Shown one piece after another: positions 7,801-16,688 of a DNA stretch of 64,000 nt. Positions within the stretch are counted from its first letter, which is position 1. Each line of letters begins with the position of its first letter. A model generated the notes under the pieces. The model was given only the letters and a program-made list of their open reading frames with translations. It did not search any database and was not told where the DNA came from. Source of the stretch: Corynebacterium kroppenstedtii (GTDB lineage Bacteria > Actinomycetota > Actinomycetes > Mycobacteriales > Mycobacteriaceae); NCBI RefSeq assembly GCF_003243515.1, contig NZ_QFRA01000002.1, positions 1 to 64,000 of the forward strand, written 5' to 3'. Position numbers and translations under genes: made by a program.

Positions 7801-9927
7801 GTGGCACAAAAAGTGCTTTCTGACCTTCATAAGGTCCGCAACATCGGCATCATGGCCCACATCGATGCCGGAAAGACCACCGTAACCGAACGAATCCTCT
7901 ACTACACGGGTATCAACCGCAAAGTCGGTGAAACCCACGATGGTGCTTCCACCACCGACTGGATGGACCAGGAAAAAGAGCGCGGCATCACGATTACGTC
8001 CGCCGCGGTTACCTGCTTCTGGAAAGACAACCAGATCAACATCATCGACACCCCCGGCCACGTCGACTTCACCGTCGAGGTTGAGCGTTCACTTCGCGTC
8101 CTCGACGGAGCCGTCGCCGTGTTCGACGGTAAGGAAGGTGTCGAGCCGCAGTCCGAGCAAGTGTGGCGTCAGGCCGCGAAGTACGACGTCCCACGCATTT
8201 GCTTCGTCAACAAGATGGACAAGCTGGGCGCGGACTTCTATTACACCGTCGACACCATCGTCGACCGCCTGCACGCAAAGCCGCTGGTCATGCAGCTCCC
8301 CATCGGTGCTGAAGATGACTTCGACGGCGTCGTTGACCTGATCAACATGAACGCCATCACCTGGCGCGGCAAGGTCGACGTCGGCGCAGAGCCGACCATC
8401 GAGGAAATCCCGGCCGACTTGAAAGACAAGGCCGACGAGTACCACGAGAAGCTCCTCGAGGCTGTCGCGGAGTCCGACGAAGCACTCATGGAGAAGTACT
8501 TCGCCGGTGAGGAACTCACCAGCGATGAGATCCACGAGGCCATCCGTAAGATGGTTGTGAACTCTGAGATCTTCCCTGTGTTCTGTGGTTCCGCCTACAA
8601 GAACAAGGGTGTCCAGCCGCTCCTCGACGCCATTAACTGGTATTTGCCGACGCCTCTCGACGTCGGAGAGGTTCACGGCAACAAGGTCGGCGACGAGTCC
8701 GTCGAGCTGACACGCCGTCCCTCCGTGGATGCGCCGTTCTCAGCTCTTGCGTTCAAGATTGCCGCTCACCCGTTCTTCGGTAAGCTGACGTTCGTTCGCG
8801 TGTACTCCGGTTCTGTCGAGCCTGGCCAGCAGGTCATGAACTCGACCAAGGGCCACAAGGAGCGCATCGGCAAGCTGTTCCAGATGCACGCCAACAAAGA
8901 GAACCCGATGGATGTCGCCAAGGCCGGAAACATTTACGCTTTCATCGGCCTGAAAGATACCACCACCGGTGACACCCTATGTGACGCCAATGACCAGATC
9001 ATTCTGGAGTCCATGGACTTCCCAGACCCGGTTATTGAGGTGGCCATCGAGCCGAAGTCCAAGGCTGACCAGGAGAAGCTCGGCCTCGCTATTCAGCGCC
9101 TCGCTGAAGAAGACCCGACATTCACCGTCAAGCTCGACGAAGAGACCGGCCAGACCGTCATCGGTGGTATGGGCGAGCTCCACCTCGACGTCCTTGTTGA
9201 CCGCATGAAGCGCGAATTCAAGGTTGAGGCGAACGTGGGTGCCCCGCAGGTTGCGTACCGTGAGACCATCCGCAAGCCCGTTGAGAAGTACGAATACACC
9301 CACAAGAAGCAGACCGGTGGTTCGGGTCAGTTCGCTAAGGTCATCATCTCGCTGGAGCCTTACGCGCCCAACCCGGACGAGCTGGAAGAGGGCGAGTCCG
9401 CGACCTACAAGTTCGAGAACGCCGTTACCGGTGGTCGCGTGCCGAAGGAGTACATTCCTTCTGTCGACGCCGGCATCCAGGACGCCATGCAGTACGGTAC
9501 GCTGGCTGGATTCCCGCTGGTCAACATCAAGGCCACGCTTGTCGACGGCCAGTACCACGAGGTTGACTCCTCTGAAATGGCCTTCAAGATCGCCGGTGCT
9601 CAGGCGCTCAAGGAAGCCGTTCAGAAGGCGAAGCCGGTTCTGCTGGAGCCGATGATGGCTGTCGACGTCATCACCCCTGAAGAGTACATGGGCGAGGTCA
9701 TCGGCGACGTCAACGCACGTCGTGGCCAAGTCCACTCCATGGAGGACCGTTCCGGCGCCAAGGTCGTCAAGGCCACGGTTCCGCTGTCGTCCATGTTCGG
9801 CTACGTTGGTGACCTCCGCTCGAAGACGCAGGGTCGTGCAAACTACACCATGATCTTCGACTCCTACGCGGAAGTTCCGACGAACGTCGCGCAGGAGATC
9901 ATCGCGGAGCGCACGGGTAACAAGTAA
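7801..9927 (+). CDS. fusA: Elongation factor G
   Basis: EF-G is the GTPase that drives translocation. From GTG 7801 the product begins MAQKVLSDLHKVRNIGIMAH and is 708 residues, the family length. G1 is AHIDAGKTT, G3 is DTPGHVDF and G4 is NKMD. Domain IV and V blocks (GGMGELHLDV, and SRSKT-type C-terminal sequence) are complete. An upstream in-frame ATG at 7765 would add 12 residues unlike other EF-G proteins, so the GTG was chosen. A 125-base gap separates it from rpsG. Confidence 0.97.
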   Translation: MAQKVLSDLHKVRNIGIMAHIDAGKTTVTERILYYTGINRKVGETHDGASTTDWMDQEKERGITITSAAVTCFWKDNQINIIDTPGHVDFTVEVERSLRVLDGAVAVFDGKEGVEPQSEQVWRQAAKYDVPRICFVNKMDKLGADFYYTVDTIVDRLHAKPLVMQLPIGAEDDFDGVVDLINMNAITWRGKVDVGAEPTIEEIPADLKDKADEYHEKLLEAVAESDEALMEKYFAGEELTSDEIHEAIRKMVVNSEIFPVFCGSAYKNKGVQPLLDAINWYLPTPLDVGEVHGNKVGDESVELTRRPSVDAPFSALAFKIAAHPFFGKLTFVRVYSGSVEPGQQVMNSTKGHKERIGKLFQMHANKENPMDVAKAGNIYAFIGLKDTTTGDTLCDANDQIILESMDFPDPVIEVAIEPKSKADQEKLGLAIQRLAEEDPTFTVKLDEETGQTVIGGMGELHLDVLVDRMKREFKVEANVGAPQVAYRETIRKPVEKYEYTHKKQTGGSGQFAKVIISLEPYAPNPDELEEGESATYKFENAVTGGRVPKEYIPSVDAGIQDAMQYGTLAGFPLVNIKATLVDGQYHEVDSSEMAFKIAGAQALKEAVQKAKPVLLEPMMAVDVITPEEYMGEVIGDVNARRGQVHSMEDRSGAKVVKATVPLSSMFGYVGDLRSKTQGRANYTMIFDSYAEVPTNVAQEIIAERTGNK

Positions 9928-9949
9928 TCCGCGCACCTTCACCATTACA

Positions 9950-9987
9950 GCCCCTCGTCGATCGGGTTACAGGGTCGACGAAGGGGC
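9950..9987 (+). terminator. Hairpin after fusA
   Basis: GCCCCTCGTCGA pairs with TCGACGAAGGGGC around a 12-base loop, 22 bases after the fusA stop. There is no T tract, so it may attenuate rather than fully terminate. tuf follows with its own promoter. Confidence 0.55.
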
Positions 9988-10124
9988 ACCGCATGGTAAG
10001 GGCCAGCCAGGCACTATCCACAAAATGCTGTGAAAAGTTGCTGTTAATACGCAGCGCATCACAGGAGTGTGTGATGTGGGTAGTGTGTGGTGGCCGTTAC
10101 CATAGAATCAAGGTCGGAGGCAGC

Positions 10125-10154
10125 TTGAAATACGTTGCCTTACCCCTTTATTAT
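10125..10154 (+). promoter_or_regulatory. Candidate tuf promoter
   Basis: TTGAAA (10125-10130) and TATTAT (10149-10154) are separated by 18 bases. This is the best sigma-70-type match in the 409-base fusA-tuf gap and would give a leader of about 175 bases. Confidence 0.5.
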
Positions 10155-10336
10155 GCTGTAACTGGCAATATTTAAACCACCTCTCGTGGAGTCATCTTCT
10201 ATTGTCCCTGACCAGTGTCGACACCACTTTATGATCGACGATGACCAGGGTTGACAAGGTGAAAGTGTTCTGCGAAAGGTAACACCACCCGTGGCTGCGA
10301 ACGTCGTAGCCACCGAGAAGTCCAGGAGGACAAACA

Positions 10337-11527
10337 GTGGCGAAGGCTAAGTTCGATCGGAGCAAGCCGCACGTAAACATCGGTACCATCGGTCACGTTG
10401 ACCACGGTAAGACCACCACTACCGCTGCTATCACCAAGGTTCTGTCGGAGAAGTACCCCGAAGAGAACCAGGCTTTCGCTTTCGACGCCATCGATAAGGC
10501 GCCGGAGGAGAAAGAGCGCGGTATTACCATTAACATCGCTCACGTCGAGTACTCCACCCCGAAGCGTCACTACGCTCACGTGGATGCTCCGGGCCACGCC
10601 GACTACATCAAGAACATGATCACCGGTGCTGCCCAGATGGACGGCGCAATCCTCGTCGTCGCTGCTACCGACGGCCCGATGCCCCAGACCCGCGAGCACG
10701 TTCTTCTTGCTCGCCAGGTGGGCGTTCCTTACATCCTCGTTGCTCTGAACAAGTGCGACATGGTTGATGATGAAGACCTCATCGAGCTCGTCGAAATGGA
10801 AGTTCGTGAACTCCTCGCTGAGCAGGACTTCGACGAAGATGCACCTATCGTTCACATCTCCGCTCTGAAGGCTCTTGAGGGCGACGAAAAGTGGACGCAG
10901 TCCATCCTCGATCTCATGGACGCCTGTGACGAGTCCATCCCGGATCCGGTTCGTGAAACCGACAAGCCCTTCCTCATGCCTATTGAGGACATCTTCACCA
11001 TTACCGGTCGCGGCACCGTCGTCACCGGTCGTGTGGAGCGGGGCAAGCTTAACATCAACGACGATGTTGAAATTCTGGGCATCCAGGAAAAGAGCCAGAA
11101 CACCACCGTCACCGGTATCGAGATGTTCCGCAAGCAGCTCGACTACGCAGAGGCTGGCGACAACTGTGGTCTGCTTCTCCGTGGTACCAAGCGTGAGGAC
11201 GTTGAGCGTGGCCAGATCGTGGCCAAGCCCGGCGCATACACCCCTCACACCGAGTTCGAGGGTTCCGTCTACGTCCTGTCCAAGGATGAGGGCGGCCGTC
11301 ACACCCCGTTCTTCGACAACTACCGTCCGCAGTTCTACTTCCGCACCACCGACGTTACCGGTGTTGTGAAGCTCCCTGAGGGCACCGAGATGGTTATGCC
11401 TGGCGACAACGTCGACATGTCCGTCACCTTGATCCAGCCGGTCGCCATGGACGAAGGCCTCCGCTTCGCTATCCGCGAAGGTGGCCGTACCGTGGGTGCT
11501 GGTCGTGTGACCAAGATCAACAAGTAA
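10337..11527 (+). CDS. tuf: Elongation factor Tu
   Basis: EF-Tu delivers aminoacyl-tRNA to the ribosome. The 396-residue product starts at GTG after a strong AGGAGGA site. G1 is GHVDHGKTT, G3 is DAPGHADY and G4 is NKCD. Domains II and III are complete and end RTVGAGRVTKINK. The gap to fusA and the separate promoter suggest independent expression. Confidence 0.98.
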   Translation: MAKAKFDRSKPHVNIGTIGHVDHGKTTTTAAITKVLSEKYPEENQAFAFDAIDKAPEEKERGITINIAHVEYSTPKRHYAHVDAPGHADYIKNMITGAAQMDGAILVVAATDGPMPQTREHVLLARQVGVPYILVALNKCDMVDDEDLIELVEMEVRELLAEQDFDEDAPIVHISALKALEGDEKWTQSILDLMDACDESIPDPVRETDKPFLMPIEDIFTITGRGTVVTGRVERGKLNINDDVEILGIQEKSQNTTVTGIEMFRKQLDYAEAGDNCGLLLRGTKREDVERGQIVAKPGAYTPHTEFEGSVYVLSKDEGGRHTPFFDNYRPQFYFRTTDVTGVVKLPEGTEMVMPGDNVDMSVTLIQPVAMDEGLRFAIREGGRTVGAGRVTKINK

Positions 11528-11528
11528 G

Positions 11529-11609
11529 GACCTCTAACAAGCCTTCCCGGTTTCTAGCCGGGATCTAAGAGGTCGCCTCGCTGCTCCGCGCAGCGGGGTT
11601 TTCTTTTTG
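11529..11609 (+). terminator. Terminator region after tuf
   Basis: Two hairpins follow the stop. The first nests TCCCGG/CCGGGA inside GACCTCT/AGAGGTC. The second pairs CCTCGCTGC with GCAGCGGGG (11576-11598) and is followed by TTTTCTTTTT. The second is a strong intrinsic terminator. Confidence 0.85.
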
Positions 11610-11620
11610 CGCAGACGGGC

Positions 11621-11684
11621 GGCGGATTCTAGTGTTCGTGTAAACACCTGAGATGGTGTTAGGACAAGTCCGCTAGAATCCGCC
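11621..11684. repeat. Nested inverted repeat downstream of tuf
   Basis: GGCGGATTCTAG (11621-11632) is matched by CTAGAATCCGCC (11673-11684). A second hairpin, AACACC-TGAGAT-GGTGTT, lies inside. The element could be a structured RNA, a small mobile-element remnant or a recombination site. No transposase or target duplication is evident. Confidence 0.6.
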
Positions 11685-11781
11685 TAGCATCTTGACTCTG
11701 CTTTCGCATGGGCCTGGAACAATCACGGGGAGCTTAAGGATTGTGCCAGCGATGGAACCGGCGTAAAACTAAAGGAAATCA

Positions 11782-11925
11782 ATGGGACATGTACTTCATG
11801 CTCCGCACAATAGAACGTCTTTAAACCATGAAACGTCTGTGCATAGCCATAGTTCTTCTCTTGGTCGCAATCTCCATTATCCTCTTGCAAGAGTGGCACT
11901 ATTAGCGATCTTGCCTCAGACGTGA
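11782..11925 (+). pseudogene. Histidine-rich N-terminal gene remnant
   Basis: An AAAGGA site precedes ATG 11782. The frame gives 47 residues, His-rich at first (MGHVLHAPHNRTSLNHE, then SVHSHSSSLGR) and turning hydrophobic (YPLARVALLAILPQT) before a stop. Hydrophobic sequence resumes downstream in another frame (MGALIVLATGIGIEG). The pattern resembles the start of a His-rich multi-spanning membrane protein such as the YibE/F family, but this is a guess. A 25-residue hydrophobic frame (ATG 11828, MKRLCIAIVLLLVAIS) overlaps it and could instead be a small membrane peptide. Confidence 0.35.
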
Positions 11926-12007
11926 CTATGGGTGCTCTCATAGTCTTAGCTACTGGGATTGGTATTGAAGGGAGCTTTAGAAAGGCTAAGCCCTTCGTAC
12001 CCTAGAG

Positions 12008-12044
12008 CCACCGTTTCAACCATCGTGGAGCGGTGGTTTTATTT
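12008..12044 (+). terminator. Rho-independent terminator
   Basis: CCACCG pairs with CGGTGG around a 17-base loop and is followed by TTTTATTTT. It would end transcription through the decayed stretch downstream of tuf. Confidence 0.65.
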
Positions 12045-12319
12045 TGGTACGTTTGCTTGGCTGGCTGTTTGGTTGAGGGTAAAAAATTTTTTCTCCATGC
12101 TTGCACTTCTAAAAGGTGTTCTGTTTGGGATGTTTCGTGGATAAGTAGCAAAAGGCGGTGCGGACGGAATCCTGGAGCCCGAAAGTGCGGGGCCTAGCCG
12201 GCAAGCAGCCACTCCACCCCATTCGGGTGTGCCCTGAAACAGATGAGAAACAGTTCTACAAGGCACTGGGGATATATAAAGTAGACCTAGATAGTTCCCT
12301 CAATTTCCTAAGGATTCCC

Positions 12320-13342
12320 ATGTCCATCGTTTCGCAATATCTGCACACTGGCCGCCACCGTGCCCCCACATCCCCAAGACGCCGGATCCGTGTGCTCTCC
12401 GGCGCCGCCATTGCGGCTGCCGCGCTGTTCGCGCCGACGGTCGCGTCGCCAAGTGGCGTTGCCTCTGCAGCACCGATGCCCAACGTCGACCAGAATGGAA
12501 ATATTGCCGCTCCGGGGCGCACTCAGATTTCCTTCCAGAGCACGTTGACCGGTCACCACGTGGGAACCGCTAATGAGCATGAGTCGCGCCCAGGTTTGTC
12601 GCTGGTGAAGATGTATATCGCCGACTATGTTTTCGAGCACGGCACGCCCGAAGACCAGGCCAAGGCCACGCAGATGCTCCGATTCTCGGACGACAATATA
12701 GCGAGTGAGCTCTATGCCAAATACCCGAACAGCATCAACGACCGTGCGGCGAAGTACCACCTGGCGGATACCCACGGGGCTGCTCATTGGGGGAACAGCA
12801 CGACGTCAACGGCGGATTCGGTCGCTTATCTGGAAGTGAAGAAGCGCGAGAACCCGTTTGGGCCTGTTCTCACCGCATTAGCGAGCGCATCTCCGGTGGC
12901 TGCCGACGGCTACGAGCAGGACTATGGCACCGCAACGCTGCCTGGTGTGTTGGGCACCAAGTGGGGCTGGTCAGATGATCGCAGATCCGTGAACGCGTCG
13001 GCGTCGTTTGGCCCGTTCTTTTCCGTCTCCGCGAGCACATACGGCCCGTCGCAGCAGTTGACCGACGATGTGCAGGGTGCGTTCACCAACCAGCCGTGGA
13101 ACCCCTTAGCGCTGGACGGTGTGGGCATCCCCGCGTCCGGAGCCCCCGCCCCTGCATCCAACGAATCTGCACCCGCCGCCTTGACCTCCTATCCCGCCCG
13201 CGCGGTCGCGCAATCCGCGTTCGACAACTTCAGAAGCGGACCCCTTAACATCGAACCCATCGTCAACGCTATGCCGGAGAACATCCCGGTCCCGAGCGCG
13301 GTCGCGCCGCTGCTTCCTCCAGCTCCGGACCAGCCTGAATAG
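12320..13342 (+). CDS. Secreted protein resembling a serine beta-lactamase/transpeptidase fold
   Basis: A signal peptide is visible: RRRIRVLSGAAIAAAALFAP, then a VASAAP cleavage-like site. The mature part has SLVK near residue 96 (an SxxK motif), SDDN near residue 127 (like the SxN motif) and TKWGW near residue 215 (like KTG). These occur in the order found in class A beta-lactamase-like hydrolases. A proline-rich C-terminus ends LLPPAPDQPE. The start is ATG 12320; an upstream in-frame extension would bury the signal peptide. It stands alone between the str and S10 loci. Activity is unproven, and the motifs are only partial matches. Confidence 0.6.
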   Translation: MSIVSQYLHTGRHRAPTSPRRRIRVLSGAAIAAAALFAPTVASPSGVASAAPMPNVDQNGNIAAPGRTQISFQSTLTGHHVGTANEHESRPGLSLVKMYIADYVFEHGTPEDQAKATQMLRFSDDNIASELYAKYPNSINDRAAKYHLADTHGAAHWGNSTTSTADSVAYLEVKKRENPFGPVLTALASASPVAADGYEQDYGTATLPGVLGTKWGWSDDRRSVNASASFGPFFSVSASTYGPSQQLTDDVQGAFTNQPWNPLALDGVGIPASGAPAPASNESAPAALTSYPARAVAQSAFDNFRSGPLNIEPIVNAMPENIPVPSAVAPLLPPAPDQPE

Positions 13343-13739
13343 ACGAGGAAACGCGTAAAATCGCTACTTCTTCTTGACGACGATGCCGATAGCGGTCAAC
13401 TCGTCCTCCGTCCACCGGGATTGCCTGTCGCTGCCCCATCGTCCACGTGCGCACATTGAGTTCCATAACAATGTTCACCGCGATCGTGAGCGTGCGGAAC
13501 CCCTTCCCGCCAATGATCGACGTGGGCTCCAGGAAGGCGACTGTGACTTTTATTGGTCCGCGGTGGTGTGGGAAACCCGCAGTGGTGGGAAGTGAAATAA
13601 CTCACATGTTAAATATATATTTACTAATGCCACTCGTGCCGCACACGTGAAAAGCCGGCTGACCACCTACAAAGTAAGCGGCTCACGCCGGCGTTGCATC
13701 GGTCAAAACTTGGGGTTCTGCGGGGCCCGACATGCGAGG
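13343..13739. other. Intergenic stretch with a possible gene remnant
   Basis: Between convergent genes, the leftward strand has a short protein-like reading that ends RWTEDELTAIGIVVKKK and a stop near 13366. No start with a ribosome site was found, so this may be a fragment. An A/T-rich tract lies at about 13600-13625. Confidence 0.25.
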
Positions 13740-14294
13740 CTAGCTCGCCTTATCCAGGTGGATGAGGAATCGCGTATCCACATCCTCCTGGGGGAGCGCA
13801 GAAACGATATCCGACGCTGCTTGGCGGCACTCGCCCCGCACATGATCCAGATCGGCATGTGGGTCGCACCGCAACGTCATCGTTAGCACCTTTTGGCCAC
13901 GGTCCACCTCAGAGCGGTATTTGCAGTCCGCAATACCGTCGTAACGGGTGAGATCCTGCGACACAGCGGACGCGATGTCGTCCAGCCGAACGGTGACTCG
14001 TCCGTTGTCGGCAGATTCTTTTGCTTCGACCTTGGTGACACGGCGGCGATCGATAATCAACCACCAAAACCAGAGGCCAAGAAGAATCAGAATTGCCGAC
14101 GCCACACCGAGGACCGTCGGGTACCAGGACTTATCAGTCAGCGTGCCCCAAAAACCGGTGTCTGCGTACTCACCGAGCTTTTCAGCTGGGGAGAGGTGCA
14201 AAGCTAGGCCGATGCCCCATAGACCGCCTGCGATGAGGATGGCGGCGACCAGGATCATAATGATCCGGAGGAATATTGACTTTCCGTGGCTCAT
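13740..14294 (-). CDS. DUF6286/AmaP-like envelope stress membrane protein
   Basis: The 184-residue product has two membrane segments (FLRIIMILVAAILIAGGLWG and TVLGVASAILILLGLWFWWLI). A cytoplasmic C-terminal domain follows, with RVTVRLDDIASAVSQDL and LTMTLRCDPHADLDHV. Its layout matches the DUF6286/AmaP group, thought to anchor Asp23-type proteins to the membrane. It overlaps the upstream gene by 4 bases and is the last gene of the leftward envelope operon. Confidence 0.65.
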   Translation of the reverse strand: MSHGKSIFLRIIMILVAAILIAGGLWGIGLALHLSPAEKLGEYADTGFWGTLTDKSWYPTVLGVASAILILLGLWFWWLIIDRRRVTKVEAKESADNGRVTVRLDDIASAVSQDLTRYDGIADCKYRSEVDRGQKVLTMTLRCDPHADLDHVRGECRQAASDIVSALPQEDVDTRFLIHLDKAS

Positions 14295-15076
14295 TGATCA
14301 CTCCTTGGTCGGGCACGCCGAACCTTGAGATCCGGCTGTGAAGACACCGCTTGAACGACGGGGCGACATGCCGTGTGCACGCGGTCGGACAGACCGGGGT
14401 CGTCCGGGTCGCCGGTGACAGTGACGGTGACGCGCTTAGCAGTTGCCACGGTGGTGGCATTGAGCACGCCACGCTGGTCTTTCGCACGAGCGCTGCAGGC
14501 GCGTGCAATGTCCACCGGGCGCATCCACAAGGAGGCTTCGTTGTCGATCAAGATGTGCGTCTTGGTCCGCGGACGAAGGCTAGCAATGAGAATAATGAGG
14601 CCCAGGATCAGCGCAATAACGGCGATGATCAGGAACATCTGAACCCAGTGAGCATGGCTGAGCCAATCGATGATCGGTTGTAGCCACGACGGTCCACTGA
14701 TCGTGTCGGTTTCCAGAAGGAGTTCGCGGATTCCGACGGCGCCACCGGCGAGGAAGATCAGCCCAAGGATGAACATCCAGCCACGCGCCCTCGGCGACTT
14801 CCGAGGCTCTTTCGCCGGGCGGAAGCTCAGCTTCTTCCAGCTTGGAGTTGCGCTCTGCTTGTGGCTGTCAGGCGTCGTAGCAGCCTTGTTCGGTTCAGCC
14901 TTCTTTGCGCCAGCCGACGTTGCCTCAGCCTTGTTCGCGTCAGCCTTCGTTTCGGCCTTCCCGTTCGCGGCCTTCGCCGCTTTTCCGGCAGGGTTGTCGG
15001 CCCGAGATTGGCCAATTCCGGCCTGAGCGTTGCCAGGTGTCGGTTCGTGTTCGGGTTTCAGTTGGTGTTTAGCCAT
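14291..15076 (-). CDS. DUF6286-like membrane protein with Ala/Lys-rich N-terminus
   Basis: The first 100 or so residues of this 261-residue protein are low-complexity, rich in Ala, Lys and Glu. Two membrane segments follow (WMFILGLIFLAGGAVGI and MFLIIAVIALILGLIILIAS), then a C-terminal domain like that of the downstream gene (MRPVDIARACSARAK and RVTVTVTGDPDD). The two look like diverged paralogues. Translation is probably coupled to the downstream gene through a 4-base overlap. The charged N-terminus may contact nucleic acid or partner proteins, which is inference. Confidence 0.65.
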   Translation of the reverse strand: MAKHQLKPEHEPTPGNAQAGIGQSRADNPAGKAAKAANGKAETKADANKAEATSAGAKKAEPNKAATTPDSHKQSATPSWKKLSFRPAKEPRKSPRARGWMFILGLIFLAGGAVGIRELLLETDTISGPSWLQPIIDWLSHAHWVQMFLIIAVIALILGLIILIASLRPRTKTHILIDNEASLWMRPVDIARACSARAKDQRGVLNATTVATAKRVTVTVTGDPDDPGLSDRVHTACRPVVQAVSSQPDLKVRRARPRSDQ

Positions 15077-15087
15077 TACTTCTGTCC

Positions 15088-16395
15088 CTACCTCGAACCA
15101 TCGTCAGCGTCGCGTCGTAACGCGGGAATGCTGCAGTCCGAGCTTGGGATTGCTCCCCCTGCGGTACCGACTGTTGACGGATACACCGTCCCGGGAGATA
15201 CAACCGTCCGAATCTTCCGCGCGTCGCGCTCACGACGGCGTTGCGCCCGGGCGGCATGCTCGGCTTCCTTAGCCTTCCGCTTCTTCGTCGCATCGGACTG
15301 CGCGAAGGGCTGCGGCCAACCTGCCCGAGCATGAGCAACAGCTTGCTGCTCGTCGTCCTCCAACGCCTGCATGACCTTGTGCTGTTCAACAGGGGTGTCG
15401 GGGGCCTTCGGGTGGGTGACCTCAGTCTTATTGACGGTGACCGGGGACGGCTTCAGCGGGTACGCGCGAACCGATTCCATGGGCAAGGACTCCACCACGA
15501 TGGGGCCGGTCCGTCGAGGCCCGATTTCTCCCACCAAGTGTGTGACCGGAATGCGCTTCGCGGTCGGAGTGATGCTCGGCGTGATCGGCGTCGGCGTCAG
15601 CGGAGGCTCCACCGGACGGGAGTGCGTAACAATGCGCTCGGTCTTTCGTGGCTTAGCGGAGGTATCCACATGCACAACGGGTGTGCGATCAACCGACGGA
15701 TAGATAGTGGGCCTAATCGGCTCAGGCGTCACCGGAGACTGAACATCGGTGCGGTTCACCGAGATCGGCATCAGTTCCTTCCGCGTGTGCACCGGTGGCA
15801 CCGGCATGACCGGCGTGCGATGCGCAACGACGTCCTTGAACGGTTCGATCCGCGTGTGCTGTGGATGGATGAGCTCGGTAGCAGTCCGGTTGACGTGCAC
15901 GGGCGTAAGAGTGACATCTCCAAACGGCTTCGGGTGGAGAAGCGACGTCACCTGCCTGTTCGTCGTGACTTCCCGCGTCTCTAGTGGCGACGCCGTCACG
16001 GCCTCAATGCTGGGCTCGTGTTGGCGTGCCGCAATGTCCTCAGAGGTCACGCGCGTCGGCTGGGAGTTATCGACGTCACCCGGAACAACTGCTGCGACGG
16101 CTACGTCGGCCTTAATAACGGGAATGTCCGTGTATCGCTCGACCCAGGAGTGCAGTGCTTGCCGTGCGGAGGCGGCAACTTCCGTGACCGGCGACGGCCA
16201 CCGAACGGCGATCTGCGCCACGATAGACATGGCGTGGTTCTCGGAGTCGAGGTCGATCTCCCAGCGGGGGAGTTCCCGACCCGTGACTTTGTCCAATCCA
16301 CTTGCGTGATGGATGCACCCGGGAACGGATGCTAGTGCTTGCTCAACTATCCGGCCCACGGCTTTCTCAGAGATAACTGTGGAGGGGTGAGGCAT
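15088..16395 (-). CDS. Asp23/Gls24-type protein with Pro/Thr-rich repeat region
   Basis: This 435-residue protein has an Asp23-like N-terminal domain of about 110 residues: ISEKAVGRIVEQALASVPG, then SIVAQIAVRWPSPVTEVA. A long Pro/Thr/Val-rich region follows, in which a unit like TPVHVNRTxVxxP recurs about five times (residues 155-330). The C-terminus is basic (KKRKAKEAEHAARAQRRRER). Asp23 proteins form a membrane-proximal network in Gram-positive bacteria. The repeat region is not part of the usual Asp23 protein of about 150 residues. It sits mid-operon between a small membrane protein and the DUF6286-like proteins. Confidence 0.65.
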   Translation of the reverse strand: MPHPSTVISEKAVGRIVEQALASVPGCIHHASGLDKVTGRELPRWEIDLDSENHAMSIVAQIAVRWPSPVTEVAASARQALHSWVERYTDIPVIKADVAVAAVVPGDVDNSQPTRVTSEDIAARQHEPSIEAVTASPLETREVTTNRQVTSLLHPKPFGDVTLTPVHVNRTATELIHPQHTRIEPFKDVVAHRTPVMPVPPVHTRKELMPISVNRTDVQSPVTPEPIRPTIYPSVDRTPVVHVDTSAKPRKTERIVTHSRPVEPPLTPTPITPSITPTAKRIPVTHLVGEIGPRRTGPIVVESLPMESVRAYPLKPSPVTVNKTEVTHPKAPDTPVEQHKVMQALEDDEQQAVAHARAGWPQPFAQSDATKKRKAKEAEHAARAQRRRERDARKIRTVVSPGTVYPSTVGTAGGAIPSSDCSIPALRRDADDGSR

Positions 16396-16397
16396 AT

Positions 16398-16586
16398 TTA
16401 GCCCCTGCCTCGTCCGCCACTACGAAGCAGTGAACGCAGGTCTATGAGACCGTCATATTGTGCTCCTGCTAAGCCTCCGATAGCGCAGAATACGAGCACA
16501 AGGAGGAAGCCGGAAAATCCCTGGAGCATGATAGCCAGTGCCAGCATGAAGCCGATGACTACACCAATGGGAGTTGCGTATTTCAT
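16398..16586 (-). CDS. Small two-span membrane protein of the Asp23 operon
   Basis: The 62-residue product begins MKYATPIGVVIGFMLALAIM, has a second hydrophobic segment (GFLLVLVFCAIGGLAGAQYD) and ends RSGGRGRG. Its size, two spans and position beside Asp23-type genes fit the DUF2273-like small proteins of such operons. An AGGAAGG-like site precedes the ATG. It lies 2 bases before the next gene. Confidence 0.65.
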   Translation of the reverse strand: MKYATPIGVVIGFMLALAIMLQGFSGFLLVLVFCAIGGLAGAQYDGLIDLRSLLRSGGRGRG

Positions 16587-16688
16587 GATTTCACCTTCCT
16601 GGTGAAGATCCTTCCGTGAAGGATAGGAGAGGGTTGGTGGACTCGCAATCTGCGCCTTCTGTGGAGTGCTACCGGAGTGCCGTCGTGG

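Noticed and set aside
8977..9945. Long leftward open frame opposite fusA (322 codons)
   Set aside because: It is the antisense shadow of a highly biased GC-rich gene, has no ribosome site and is not protein-like.
10229..11302. Long leftward open frame opposite tuf
   Set aside because: Shadow of tuf codon bias; no domain or signal recognised.
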